Below are positions 28,632-36,907 of a stretch of 64,000 nucleotides of DNA, piece by piece. A program made the translations under genes and the position numbers. Under the pieces are notes generated by a model. That model did no database searches, had not been told where the DNA came from, and worked only from the letters and a program-made list of their open reading frames with translations. The stretch comes from Bacteroidales bacterium (GTDB taxonomy: Bacteria; Bacteroidota; Bacteroidia; Bacteroidales; F082). Position 1 is the stretch's first letter. Each line of letters starts with the position of its first letter. Location: positions 124,001-188,000 of the forward strand of contig JAFPUN010000003.1 of assembly GCA_017395365.1 (NCBI GenBank), in the 5' to 3' direction.

Positions 28632-30209
28632 ATGAACTGCATTCCGGTCATGATCAACAAACGCTTTTTGCTCTTACTCGGAGTGGTCATGCTCCTTCCC
28701 GCTTGCAATACCAAAAGCAAGTCGGAAAGGATGCAAGCCGTGGTCGACGAGGTGCGCACCAAGTACAAGGCCTACGAGGACATCAGCCAGGACGACCAAA
28801 TCTTTGAGGCTTACGACTTCTTCGTGAAGCAAAAGGATTATGGAAACGCCGCGCCTGCCGCCCTCTATAGCGGTTGCGTGCGCCAAGCCAAGAAGGAATA
28901 CGAAGCCGCCATGAACTGCTACAAGGAAGCCGACAAGTACGGACGAATGGTTGGCGACTCAGTCAGTGCAGCCTTTGCACAATATTATATAGGTGACCTG
29001 CTCAATAATAGTGGCAACGAAGCCGAAGCCATCACGAACTACAAAGCCGCGGCAGAGTTGTGGGGCGACAGCCTCTCACGTAAGGCCAAATGCCTCAACG
29101 CCGTGGCCATGATGAACATTGTCATCGATGAATACGACAGCGCGTTTTTCTACCTCGAACAAGCCTTAAGCCTTGCCCAAGCCTCAAAAGACAACATCAC
29201 CGAAGCCTCGGTTTGGAACAACTATTCCGTTGCCTATCAACTTCTTGATAAATACGATGAAGCCAAAGAATGCTTGCGAAAAGCCTTACCCCTAACCGAC
29301 CAAAAACGCCGCCCCATCGCCTTGCTCAACCTCGCCAAGGTGCATCTGGCCTTGGAGGAGCGTGACTCACTGGCTTATTATAAAGCACAGATGCTCAGCG
29401 CAATAGAGGAATCAGACCTCAAACCAGAGACACAAGCTGCCGTATATGGATTTTTGATTAAGGACGCTCTCGCCGTAGGCGACTATGAAAGTGCCTACCA
29501 GTTTGAAAAACAGCACGAACAGGTGGCTTTGGACATCCTTGGCGACCAAACCCAAAGCTCCGTCCTCGAAATACAGAAGAAATATGACTTAGAAGCACAG
29601 GTCAACCAACACAACCGTCAGATGCTCTCGCGACAACGGCTAATCATCGTGTTGACCATCGTTTTGATTGCCGCCTTGGTTTTAGTCACCATATTGATTC
29701 TCAACGCCTTGAAAAAGAAACGCATCGAAGCCGAGATTAATGCGAACCTGCTGGAACTGAAGAAGCGCAATGCGCAGCAACAACAAGAGCAGACTGCAAT
29801 GCAAGCACAATACGATGAACTGCAAAAACAGAACGCACAACAAAGTGAATTACAGGCAGCATTTGGCGACAAGCTGAAAGACGAATACCTGCAAAAATGC
29901 CACATCATCCGCTGCTTTGAAGTGCTTTCGCGCGACAGGAGCAACCCGATGGCTTTCAAGGACTTGGAAAAATCGCTCTTTGAGGGCGAAGACCATTGGG
30001 CAAGTTTCGAAGCGGCCTTCGAGGGCGTGCATCCGGGCTTCATCGCCTCGGTCAAAGAGCATTATCACGACTTGACCGAAACAGAGTTCCGCTATTGCTT
30101 GCTCTCGCACTTCAAACTATCGAGGCAGGAATATGCCGATGTGCTCGGTTGCAGCGTCTATAATGTGGATAAAGTTCGCGCAAGCCTCAACAATAAAATG
30201 AAGGAATAA
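28632..30209 (+). CDS. TPR lipoprotein/membrane protein with C-terminal HTH-like domain
   Basis: 525 residues. The N-terminal signal ends in the lipobox LLPAC. About residues 30-320 are tetratricopeptide repeats (AMNCYKEADKYG, AFFYLEQALSLAQ, AKECLRKALPL). One membrane helix follows at about 336-358, then a Gln-rich coiled coil to about 415. The last 45 residues (LTETEFRYCLLSHFKLSRQEYADVLGCS) look like a helix-turn-helix. This is the layout of Bacteroidetes membrane-anchored TPR regulators: outside sensing, cytoplasmic DNA binding. Start could also be MINKRF at 28650. It heads the envelope-protein cluster. Confidence 0.75.
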   Translation: MNCIPVMINKRFLLLLGVVMLLPACNTKSKSERMQAVVDEVRTKYKAYEDISQDDQIFEAYDFFVKQKDYGNAAPAALYSGCVRQAKKEYEAAMNCYKEADKYGRMVGDSVSAAFAQYYIGDLLNNSGNEAEAITNYKAAAELWGDSLSRKAKCLNAVAMMNIVIDEYDSAFFYLEQALSLAQASKDNITEASVWNNYSVAYQLLDKYDEAKECLRKALPLTDQKRRPIALLNLAKVHLALEERDSLAYYKAQMLSAIEESDLKPETQAAVYGFLIKDALAVGDYESAYQFEKQHEQVALDILGDQTQSSVLEIQKKYDLEAQVNQHNRQMLSRQRLIIVLTIVLIAALVLVTILILNALKKKRIEAEINANLLELKKRNAQQQQEQTAMQAQYDELQKQNAQQSELQAAFGDKLKDEYLQKCHIIRCFEVLSRDRSNPMAFKDLEKSLFEGEDHWASFEAAFEGVHPGFIASVKEHYHDLTETEFRYCLLSHFKLSRQEYADVLGCSVYNVDKVRASLNNKMKE

Positions 30210-30219
30210 TCATAAAACC

Positions 30220-30684
30220 ATGAAATACAGAAATTTGACTTTTATCATTCTCACCGCTATCATTTTAATGGTGGTTTCGTGCAAGAAGTTCAATCCTTTT
30301 GAAAACTCCAAGCCCACAATGGAATATGTCTCGGGCAACGAAAAAGACAAAATCGACCTGAAGGGCTCTATGATCAAACCCGACATGCGGTATGTCAACA
30401 TCTACGCGGAATTGGTGGGAAAGACAGTTTACGTCTATTTCAACGAGACCGTAGAGGACTGCCTGCTGACCCTTTCCGCCGAAAACGGAGACGTTTTGTA
30501 TGCCAGGAACGTGAAGAAACAGTATCCGGCCACCATCCGCATCTACATGGAAAACGAACCCACAGGCGAATATCGACTCTACGTCACCAACGAGACGGAG
30601 GAAGCCTCGGCATGGTTCCATTTCGAGAATGCAGAATCGCCTAACCGCGCACCCGTCCCTATCAAAGTCCTATTTGAAGAGTAA
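30220..30684 (+). CDS. DUF3244-type small lipoprotein (module 1)
   Basis: 154 residues, with a signal peptide and lipobox VVSC. The body has the DUF3244 pattern: KIDLKGS, a TVYVYFNE strand, NGDVLYARNV, TGEYRLYVTNET. That domain is an immunoglobulin-like beta sandwich common in gut Bacteroidales; function unknown. It begins 10 bp after the TPR regulator, suggesting co-transcription. A paralogue is at 31896-32306. Confidence 0.75.
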   Translation: MKYRNLTFIILTAIILMVVSCKKFNPFENSKPTMEYVSGNEKDKIDLKGSMIKPDMRYVNIYAELVGKTVYVYFNETVEDCLLTLSAENGDVLYARNVKKQYPATIRIYMENEPTGEYRLYVTNETEEASAWFHFENAESPNRAPVPIKVLFEE

Positions 30685-30708
30685 TAAATCATTAAAATTC
30701 AATAGTAT

Positions 30709-31314
30709 ATGAAAAAACACATCATGATTGCCTTGGCTTTGGCTCTTTGTCTGCCAGCCTTGGCGCAAGAGGAAGAAAAAGAACGTCACGTCAGCGATGA
30801 AATCAGCATCGGCTACGGATTCCATCCAGTGAGCGGCGATTACTTCGGCATGGACGCCATGCGTTTCAACTACTGGATCGACAAAGTAGGGGCAATTTAT
30901 GGTTCTTACACTCACTTCTTCAACAAGGTGGTCGGCGTAGGCGGCACCTATTGCTTCGACCCGAGAATCATCGACTACACCTACAACGGCTTAGTCACCA
31001 ATAACCCCTTGATCTGCACACTCAATGAGTCGTCCCATTCCGTGATGGGTCATGTGAAACTCAATTGCATCAACAAGAAGCATTTTGTCCTATACACCAA
31101 GTTTGACGCGGGCATCTGTTTTTGGGGCTACAAACTCAAAGAATTCCAGCCAGAGTATTTTGCTGTTGAACTCCCCGACCAGCATTGCTGCTTCGCATGG
31201 CAAGCCGCTGTTGGCATCGAGGTTGGCAACGAACGCGTTGCAGGATTCCTGCAATGTGGAGTTGGCATGGAAGGCAACTATAGTTTAGGAATCAGATACA
31301 AATTCAATAAATAA
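30709..31314 (+). CDS. Small outer-membrane beta-barrel-like protein (module 1)
   Basis: 201 residues, signal peptide MKKHIMIALALALCLPALAQ. Amphipathic strands rich in Tyr/Phe, for example VGAIYGSYTHFFNKVVGVGGTYCFDP, end in GNYSLGIRYKF-NK, typical of an 8- to 10-strand barrel. It is clearly related to the protein at 32959-33579: both share VGAIY..YT...KV.G.G.TYC.DPR. Function unknown. Confidence 0.7.
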   Translation: MKKHIMIALALALCLPALAQEEEKERHVSDEISIGYGFHPVSGDYFGMDAMRFNYWIDKVGAIYGSYTHFFNKVVGVGGTYCFDPRIIDYTYNGLVTNNPLICTLNESSHSVMGHVKLNCINKKHFVLYTKFDAGICFWGYKLKEFQPEYFAVELPDQHCCFAWQAAVGIEVGNERVAGFLQCGVGMEGNYSLGIRYKFNK

Positions 31315-31320
31315 CACACT

Positions 31321-31884
31321 ATGAAAAAGATAATAATAATTGGCATGACGCTCTTCATGATGAGCGCCTGCGTGAAACACCCCGACATTTACATGCTGAT
31401 GTCCGACGAGGACGCAGCGGCCATCCCTTACGAGCAAGGGCAAACCGTAAAATTCCTTGACCAAAACGGCGACACAGTGACGTATCAAGTCGAGCGTGAC
31501 GAAACTTATCCCTACAACTACGAACAATACATCAACGCCATCCATGGCGGAGACATCATGCACCCAGCCCATCATTCGGTGGAGTGCTACGCCCGTACGG
31601 TGAACCTCCATGACCAATCGTACGCAAACCAACTGAGCTTCACCGTGAAGCCAGGAAAGGAGTTCTCATTCAGCTTCCTCTCCAGCGAAGGCGAACTCAA
31701 CTTGGACATGTACCTGCCATCCAACGATACCTGTACCATCAATTGCATCAACTACGAACAGGTTCACCACGAGATCCTTTACAGCCAACACACGGGCGAG
31801 TTGCTTTACGACTGGTATTACAATGAGGAGTTTGGCTTGCTCTATTTCCAAAAAGGCGATTTCTCATTGACAAGGATACCATAA
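31321..31884 (+). CDS. Small lipoprotein (module 1)
   Basis: 187 residues with lipobox MMSAC. I recognise no domain. It aligns with the lipoprotein at 33585-34190 over most of its length: SACVK.P.IY..(M/L)SDE.AA..PY..GQT near the N-terminus, and a C-terminal Y.W.Y(N/S)E..GL...K.GD(F/Y)SLT.IP. It starts 6 bp after the barrel gene. Confidence 0.7.
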   Translation: MKKIIIIGMTLFMMSACVKHPDIYMLMSDEDAAAIPYEQGQTVKFLDQNGDTVTYQVERDETYPYNYEQYINAIHGGDIMHPAHHSVECYARTVNLHDQSYANQLSFTVKPGKEFSFSFLSSEGELNLDMYLPSNDTCTINCINYEQVHHEILYSQHTGELLYDWYYNEEFGLLYFQKGDFSLTRIP

Positions 31885-31895
31885 CCGCAATAAGC

Positions 31896-32306
31896 ATGAA
31901 AACCAAACACTTATCATTAATTACAATCTTGTTTGTCACCTTGATTACGGCTTCATGCAGTAAGCCAGTCAATCCGAACAACCTCATTGACGACAAAAAC
32001 AAAATCGACATCAAAGGCTCGCTTTCAAATGGCGACATGCGCCATCCAAATATCGAGGTGGGTTATTGGGGTAAGACCGTTTATGTGTACTTCCACGATT
32101 ATATGGGTGAGTGCGTCGTCAGCATCAGCAACAGACAAGACCATGTCATTTTTTGCGACACCGTAACTTCGGGTTACGACACAGGAACGCGATTCTATAT
32201 GGGCGACCAACCCTTGAGTCGCTACCACCTCGTCATCAGCAACGGCACCGATGAAGCCGAAGGATGGTTCAATAATTTCCGCATTGTGGCAGTTAGACCG
32301 CATTAA
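31896..32306 (+). CDS. DUF3244-type small lipoprotein (module 2)
   Basis: 136 residues with signal peptide and lipobox TASC. Shares KNKIDIKGS, NGDMRHPNIEV, GKTVYVYFHD and SRYHLVISNGTDEAEGWF with the module 1 protein at 30220, so it is a tandem paralogue. Starts 11 bp after the preceding lipoprotein. Confidence 0.72.
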   Translation: MKTKHLSLITILFVTLITASCSKPVNPNNLIDDKNKIDIKGSLSNGDMRHPNIEVGYWGKTVYVYFHDYMGECVVSISNRQDHVIFCDTVTSGYDTGTRFYMGDQPLSRYHLVISNGTDEAEGWFNNFRIVAVRPH

Positions 32307-32346
32307 ATTCAAAATTCATAATTCAAGATTTAAAATTCAAACCATT

Positions 32347-32937
32347 ATGAAAAAAATAGTTTTGTTTCTCGGAATGCTACTTGTGATAGGGAACCTCCAA
32401 GCCCAAGATAAAGGCCAATTCGTGCTTCAAGCCGAAGCCAATGCGGGCGTGCTTTTCCACGATTTGTTGAAAGACAATCGAAAAGTTCATCCCGAAGTTG
32501 CCCTTGGAGCGGTTTTCGGCTATCAAGTCGGCAACCATTTGAGCATAGGCATTGGTGCCAATGTCCGCCAAACCTCGGATGTGGTCACTTGGCTGCCCGT
32601 GTTCGCCTCGGCCAAGTATCGCTTCAATGGCAGCAATGTCAAACCCTTTGTGGAGGCCCGTTGCGGCTACGCATTTTGCTTGTTGGGTTTGGGCTATAAA
32701 GGAAGTAGCAAAGGAAGTAGTTATGTGTCGTCGGCCTTATGCGAGGGGTTTTATGCCACAGTGGCTGGCGGTTGTTCGTTCGGACATTCCGATGTCGGCC
32801 TTGGTGTGAAGTTTGTCAATATCCACACTTACGAAATGGGCTGGAACATTGCGGGAGATCCTTTCAGTTACGAGAGCCAAAACATTAAACCCGCTGTTTT
32901 TGTCAGCTATGCATACAATTTCCATTTCGGAAAGTAA
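32347..32937 (+). CDS. Outer-membrane beta-barrel-like protein
   Basis: 196 residues with signal peptide MKKIVLFLGMLLVIGNLQAQ. Gly/aromatic-rich strands such as VFGYQVGNHLSIGIGANVR, YRFNGSNVKPFVEARCGYAF and the terminal AVFVSYAYNFHFGK suggest a small barrel (porin/OmpA-like fold). It has no counterpart in module 1. A 32-codon in-frame extension upstream is made of ATTCAAAATTC repeats and is rejected. Confidence 0.68.
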   Translation: MKKIVLFLGMLLVIGNLQAQDKGQFVLQAEANAGVLFHDLLKDNRKVHPEVALGAVFGYQVGNHLSIGIGANVRQTSDVVTWLPVFASAKYRFNGSNVKPFVEARCGYAFCLLGLGYKGSSKGSSYVSSALCEGFYATVAGGCSFGHSDVGLGVKFVNIHTYEMGWNIAGDPFSYESQNIKPAVFVSYAYNFHFGK

Positions 32938-32958
32938 ATAATTCAAATCCAAATAGTT

Positions 32959-33579
32959 ATGAAAACAATATTTATCATCCTCGGTTTGCTCATCGCCTTG
33001 GCGGTGCCTGCCTTCGCGCAGCGCGACACCATCAGGAGCAACAAGAACGAGTTCAGTTTCGGCTACGGCGTGAAACCTTCAAGCAGTTTCCGTTATAACC
33101 CAGGCCATCACTATTATCCTTTGGAAGAAAATGTGGGTGCCATTTATGCTACCTACACACGCCGCCTCACCAAGGTCATCGGCATCGGAGCCACCTATTG
33201 CCTCGACCCACGCGTCTACACCTATTATGAAAAACCCAGCACCAAAGAAGGCCTTATTTGCCGCCTTGGCGAAACGAGCCACACACTCATGTTTCACCTC
33301 AAAATCAACTGGCTCAACACCAAGTATGTGAACCTCTACAGCAAAGTCGGGCAAGGCGTCATGGCTTGGGGCTACAACCTCAAGGAATACCGACCCGACT
33401 TGTATCAAATCAACATGCCGTCCAACAAATTCATAGACAGGATTGACTACGCCTACCAGTTTGTTCCCATCGGGGTGGAAGTCGGCACAAAGCAATATGC
33501 TGGCTTCATCCAGTGCGGCATCGGCATGGAAGGCATCATCAGCATCGGTTTTCGTTACGGACTAAAAGATAAGGAGTAA
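32959..33579 (+). CDS. Small outer-membrane beta-barrel-like protein (module 2)
   Basis: 206 residues, signal peptide ending AVPAFAQ. Paralogue of 30709-31314, sharing FGYGVKP, VGAIYATYTRRLTKVIGIGATYCLDPRV, an LGETSHTLMFHLKINW block and the end GFIQCGIGMEGIISIGFRYG. Likely outer-membrane barrel; function unknown. Confidence 0.7.
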   Translation: MKTIFIILGLLIALAVPAFAQRDTIRSNKNEFSFGYGVKPSSSFRYNPGHHYYPLEENVGAIYATYTRRLTKVIGIGATYCLDPRVYTYYEKPSTKEGLICRLGETSHTLMFHLKINWLNTKYVNLYSKVGQGVMAWGYNLKEYRPDLYQINMPSNKFIDRIDYAYQFVPIGVEVGTKQYAGFIQCGIGMEGIISIGFRYGLKDKE

Positions 33580-33584
33580 ACGCC

Positions 33585-34190
33585 ATGAAAAGACACTTGA
33601 TATTTTGCATCGCCCTCGTGGCCGTGATGGCCTCTTGCGTGAAAGAGCCTCAAATCTACCGTCGCCTCTCCGATGAAGAAGCGGCCATCGTCCCCTATCA
33701 GATGGGGCAAACCATCCGAATGCTCAACCAAGACGACGACACCCTCTGTTTCACCGTGGTACACGACACCACTTATGTAGCCTATAACTACGACGACTCC
33801 CGTTATCACCCTTACGGAAAAATGTCCATTGAGCCTCGTCCCTATTTCTATGCTCGTGAAGTGGTGCTTCAAAGTCCGCATGAAGACAGTTGCCTGCTGC
33901 GTTGCATCGTGGCACCCGAGAAGGTGGTCACCGTCACTTACGAAGAGCTCCGCCTTTACCAGGACCGAGATTTCTATTATTGGCATACCCTTCTAGGCCG
34001 CACCCTTCCCTTGAACGACCTGGCCACCACCACCGCCACGATTGGGGAAACCACCTACGAGGATGTGCATGTCGACCAAGGGTCCTATATGGCAGACACC
34101 ACCATGATTTCCTACGCTTGGTACTACAGCGAACAACAAGGACTGATTGCGGCGAAACATGGCGACTACTCGCTGACACTAATACCATAA
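33585..34190 (+). CDS. Small lipoprotein (module 2)
   Basis: 201 residues, lipobox VMASC. Paralogue of 31321-31884 with matching N-terminus (SCVKEPQIYRRLSDEEAAIVPYQMGQT) and C-terminus (YAWYYSEQQGLIAAKHGDYSLTLIP). Starts 5 bp after the barrel gene, the same order as in module 1. Confidence 0.7.
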   Translation: MKRHLIFCIALVAVMASCVKEPQIYRRLSDEEAAIVPYQMGQTIRMLNQDDDTLCFTVVHDTTYVAYNYDDSRYHPYGKMSIEPRPYFYAREVVLQSPHEDSCLLRCIVAPEKVVTVTYEELRLYQDRDFYYWHTLLGRTLPLNDLATTTATIGETTYEDVHVDQGSYMADTTMISYAWYYSEQQGLIAAKHGDYSLTLIP

Positions 34191-34214
34191 ATAATAAATA
34201 ACAAATAAAATCGT

Positions 34215-34222
34215 TACTTTTG
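34215..34222 (+). promoter_or_regulatory. Promoter -7 box for the 34.3-kb gene
   Basis: TACTTTTG fits TAnnTTTG, 45 bp before the ATG. It suggests a transcript separate from the modules upstream. Confidence 0.5.
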
Positions 34223-34267
34223 CACCGAAAAAAGAACAAAATCAAACACCATTTAAAACATAACAAA

Positions 34268-34825
34268 ATGAAAAAGACCATTTTAACCCTCGTCATGGCA
34301 CTCTTCGCCATCACCATGTTTGCACAGAACGAAGAAAACAGCGTCCGCATCCCCAGCGGTTACCAAGGATTCCTTGAATACGGCAACAATTGGACCGTGT
34401 TCGACAAAGAAATGCCGAATACCATCGGACTGACGACCACCCACGGTTTCTATTTCAACGGCCATATGTTTGCCGGTATCGGCATCGGTTTCGATGCTTG
34501 CAGCGATTTCGGCCTCTTCCCGATTTACGCCAATGTGCGTTATGTCTTCTCCAACAAGTCGGCAGTCAGCCCGTTCATGAGCTTGCGCCTGGGTTCCTAC
34601 ATCTCGGAACAAGTTGGTGCCTACGGCGACTTCGCCTTCGGTGTGCGTTTTGCCTCCAAGCGCGACTTCGCCATCAGCATGATGGTGGCCGCCACCTATT
34701 ATGACAAGATGAACTACAGCGTTTGGGAAGATTACCAAAACGAATATGGCGAGTGGGAAGGTCACCGCGTGAACAAGACCGTCAACCCGTCGAGTGTATC
34801 GTTGAGAATCGGCATTGAGTGGTAA
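34268..34825 (+). CDS. Outer-membrane beta-barrel-like protein
   Basis: 185 residues with signal peptide MKKTILTLVMALFAITMFAQ. Strand-like segments YQGFLEYGNNW, TTHGFYFNGHMFAGIGIGFDA and VSPFMSLRLGSYI lead to a terminal VSLRIGIEW, an outer-membrane type end. It resembles the generic small barrels of Bacteroidales; no specific function can be given. Confidence 0.68.
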   Translation: MKKTILTLVMALFAITMFAQNEENSVRIPSGYQGFLEYGNNWTVFDKEMPNTIGLTTTHGFYFNGHMFAGIGIGFDACSDFGLFPIYANVRYVFSNKSAVSPFMSLRLGSYISEQVGAYGDFAFGVRFASKRDFAISMMVAATYYDKMNYSVWEDYQNEYGEWEGHRVNKTVNPSSVSLRIGIEW

Positions 34826-34881
34826 TCTGGGGGGCGTTCACCGTTACAGCCCTACATAGCGCATTTGAATTGAAAAAACAC

Positions 34882-34889
34882 TACCTTTG
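34882..34889 (+). promoter_or_regulatory. Promoter -7 box of the secreted esterase
   Basis: TACCTTTG fits TAnnTTTG, 26 bp before the ATG. Confidence 0.55.
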
Positions 34890-34915
34890 CACCATCAAAT
34901 CAATCCTAAAACGCT

Positions 34916-36085
34916 ATGAAAAAAACCTTTTTACTTCTTGGCTTGGCCTTTATGGCCTTCTTTGTCAACGCACAAGACCTGAAAACCCTCACATGGGGTG
35001 GGCAGCAACGCCAATATCTCGAATATGTGCCTTCGACCTATTCGGCCGAGACTCCCGCTCCCGTGCTCTTCATGTTGCATGGCTTGGGCGACGACGCCAC
35101 CAACTTCTTCAACGCCACCAATGTCAGGGCCACGGCCGAACAACGCGGCTGGATCGTGGTGTGTCCGCAAGCCTTGGACTTCAACCTGCAGACCCCTCTT
35201 GGAGGCTATGACTTCGGCACCAGCTGGAACGCTGGTATCACGGTCACAGTGCAACTGGAGCTGTATGGCATGCCATTCAATTTCGATGTCACCGTCAACC
35301 CCGATGCCGACGACAGCGGCTTCCTCATGGCCACTTTGGAGACTCTCGGTGAGGAATACACCATCGAGCCCGACAGCGTGTTCTTCGCCGGCTTCTCGCT
35401 CGGCGCCTGCATGAGCCATCGTATGGCCATCGAACACGGTGAGCGCATCAACGCCATCGCCGCGGTAAGCGGCGTGGTGGGCAACGATATGCAAAACCTC
35501 ATTCCCGCCGCCCATGTCGACATACTTGAAATCTTCGGCACCAGCGACGAGATGATTTCCTACGACAACGCCGAAATCTCACTCCAAAGCTATGGCACCC
35601 ACAGCATCGGCCTCCCCGCCGAAGCCACTGTGGAATACTGGCGCGACTTCAACCAATGCTCCGAGACTGCCATCTTTGAGGAATATCCCGACCTCGTCAA
35701 CGACGGCTTGACCTTCGAGATGTACAGCTATCTCGACGGGACCAACGACAGCCGCGTCGGCTTCATCAAAGTGAACAACGGCTTGCACCGCTGGTACCTT
35801 GGCGGTAACAACGATATCGATTATACCGAAGAAATCGCCAAGTTCTTCACAGGCACCATCGATGTAACCGACATCGCCGAGCAAAACGAGAGTTCCTTAA
35901 ACCTCTACCCCAACCCCGCAACCAATTTCATCTTCGTGGAGACTCAAAATGCAGTCAACATCTACGACCTCTGCGGCAAACTCGTGTTGCAAGGCTCGAG
36001 CAGAATTGATGTTTCCTCCCTACCTGAAGGCATGTATTTCGTAAAGTCCGAAAAAGGTTTCACCAAACTGGTTATCAATAGATAA
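34916..36085 (+). CDS. Secreted polyhydroxybutyrate-depolymerase/feruloyl-esterase-like hydrolase with T9SS sorting domain
   Basis: 389 residues. After the signal peptide (ends FVNAQ) comes an alpha/beta hydrolase of the LpqC/esterase type with PVLFMLHGLGDDATNF and nucleophile elbow GFSLGAC (S161). The last 70 residues (NLYPNPATNFIFVE, then LPEGMYFVKSEKGFTKLVINR in essence) form a type A C-terminal sorting domain for type IX secretion. So it is probably exported to the cell surface to cleave ester bonds, perhaps of plant polymers; the substrate is an inference. Confidence 0.87.
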   Translation: MKKTFLLLGLAFMAFFVNAQDLKTLTWGGQQRQYLEYVPSTYSAETPAPVLFMLHGLGDDATNFFNATNVRATAEQRGWIVVCPQALDFNLQTPLGGYDFGTSWNAGITVTVQLELYGMPFNFDVTVNPDADDSGFLMATLETLGEEYTIEPDSVFFAGFSLGACMSHRMAIEHGERINAIAAVSGVVGNDMQNLIPAAHVDILEIFGTSDEMISYDNAEISLQSYGTHSIGLPAEATVEYWRDFNQCSETAIFEEYPDLVNDGLTFEMYSYLDGTNDSRVGFIKVNNGLHRWYLGGNNDIDYTEEIAKFFTGTIDVTDIAEQNESSLNLYPNPATNFIFVETQNAVNIYDLCGKLVLQGSSRIDVSSLPEGMYFVKSEKGFTKLVINR

Positions 36086-36109
36086 TCCATAAATAAAACC
36101 AATAGAAAA

Positions 36110-36787
36110 ATGAAAAAAGCACTCTTCATCCTTGCCACAGCAGCCCTTTTCTTGACGGGTTGCAATGGCTTCACAAAAACGAATTCGGAAGACGACACTA
36201 CAAAAAACAACAATAACACCGTCGTCTCTAGTCTAGCCCAATGCGAGCAGAAGGTCATCGACATCAAACAGATACCAGAAACCGCTGTGCTTCAAGACAG
36301 TAACTCCCAGTATGCCCTCTATGTGAATTTGGAGCAAGAGCCCAGTGAAGACGACTTCGAGGGAACCTACTCCGTTTGGTTGGCCGACACTCAAGCTGGC
36401 ACCGCGATCAAAGTCCTCACCACCGACCCTAGCATTTCCGCACCCTGGGAGCAAATGGACAAAGCAGACTCTGATGCCGTAGAGGTGCCCATGAACCTCA
36501 TCGGCGCAGCTTCCGCAGCCCACCTTCTTGCCTCCGACGGGAGCAAGATCATCGTCGAAGGCTGCCCCGATGCCCGCAACATCTGGTCCTACATCATCGA
36601 CCTTAAAACCAAGACAGCCAAGCAACTACCATCGACAGAAGGCGTACAACTCATCGACTACGAAAAACAAGAAATCATCGCATCCTTGTACGACTACTAC
36701 CCTGAAGGCGGACGCTATTCCTATAGCAATGCCTATTCGTTTGACGGCAAATACCTCCGCCAGGACAGCGAACCAGAGGCAGAGTGA
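36110..36787 (+). CDS. Hypothetical lipoprotein
   Basis: 225 residues with signal and lipobox FLTGC. Acidic Ser/Asp/Asn-rich region after the lipidation site, then a beta-rich body (SQYALYVNLEQEPSEDDFEGTYSVWLADTQAG). No family recognised. Follows the esterase by 24 bp and precedes a strong terminator, so the two may share a transcript. Confidence 0.6.
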   Translation: MKKALFILATAALFLTGCNGFTKTNSEDDTTKNNNNTVVSSLAQCEQKVIDIKQIPETAVLQDSNSQYALYVNLEQEPSEDDFEGTYSVWLADTQAGTAIKVLTTDPSISAPWEQMDKADSDAVEVPMNLIGAASAAHLLASDGSKIIVEGCPDARNIWSYIIDLKTKTAKQLPSTEGVQLIDYEKQEIIASLYDYYPEGGRYSYSNAYSFDGKYLRQDSEPEAE

Positions 36788-36808
36788 TTGTATAAACCAC
36801 AAAGAAGA

Positions 36809-36842
36809 AAGTCGGGAGAGCAAATGCTTTCCCGACTTTTTT
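36809..36842 (+). terminator. Terminator after the 36.1-kb lipoprotein gene
   Basis: AAGTCGGGA pairs with TCCCGACTT around a 12-nt loop and is followed by a run of T. Confidence 0.85.
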
Positions 36843-36907
36843 ATAGCCCTAAAGGGGGCGGCCCTAACACACCCCGATATGGAATGTAGGGCTTGTAATA
36901 ATAATGA

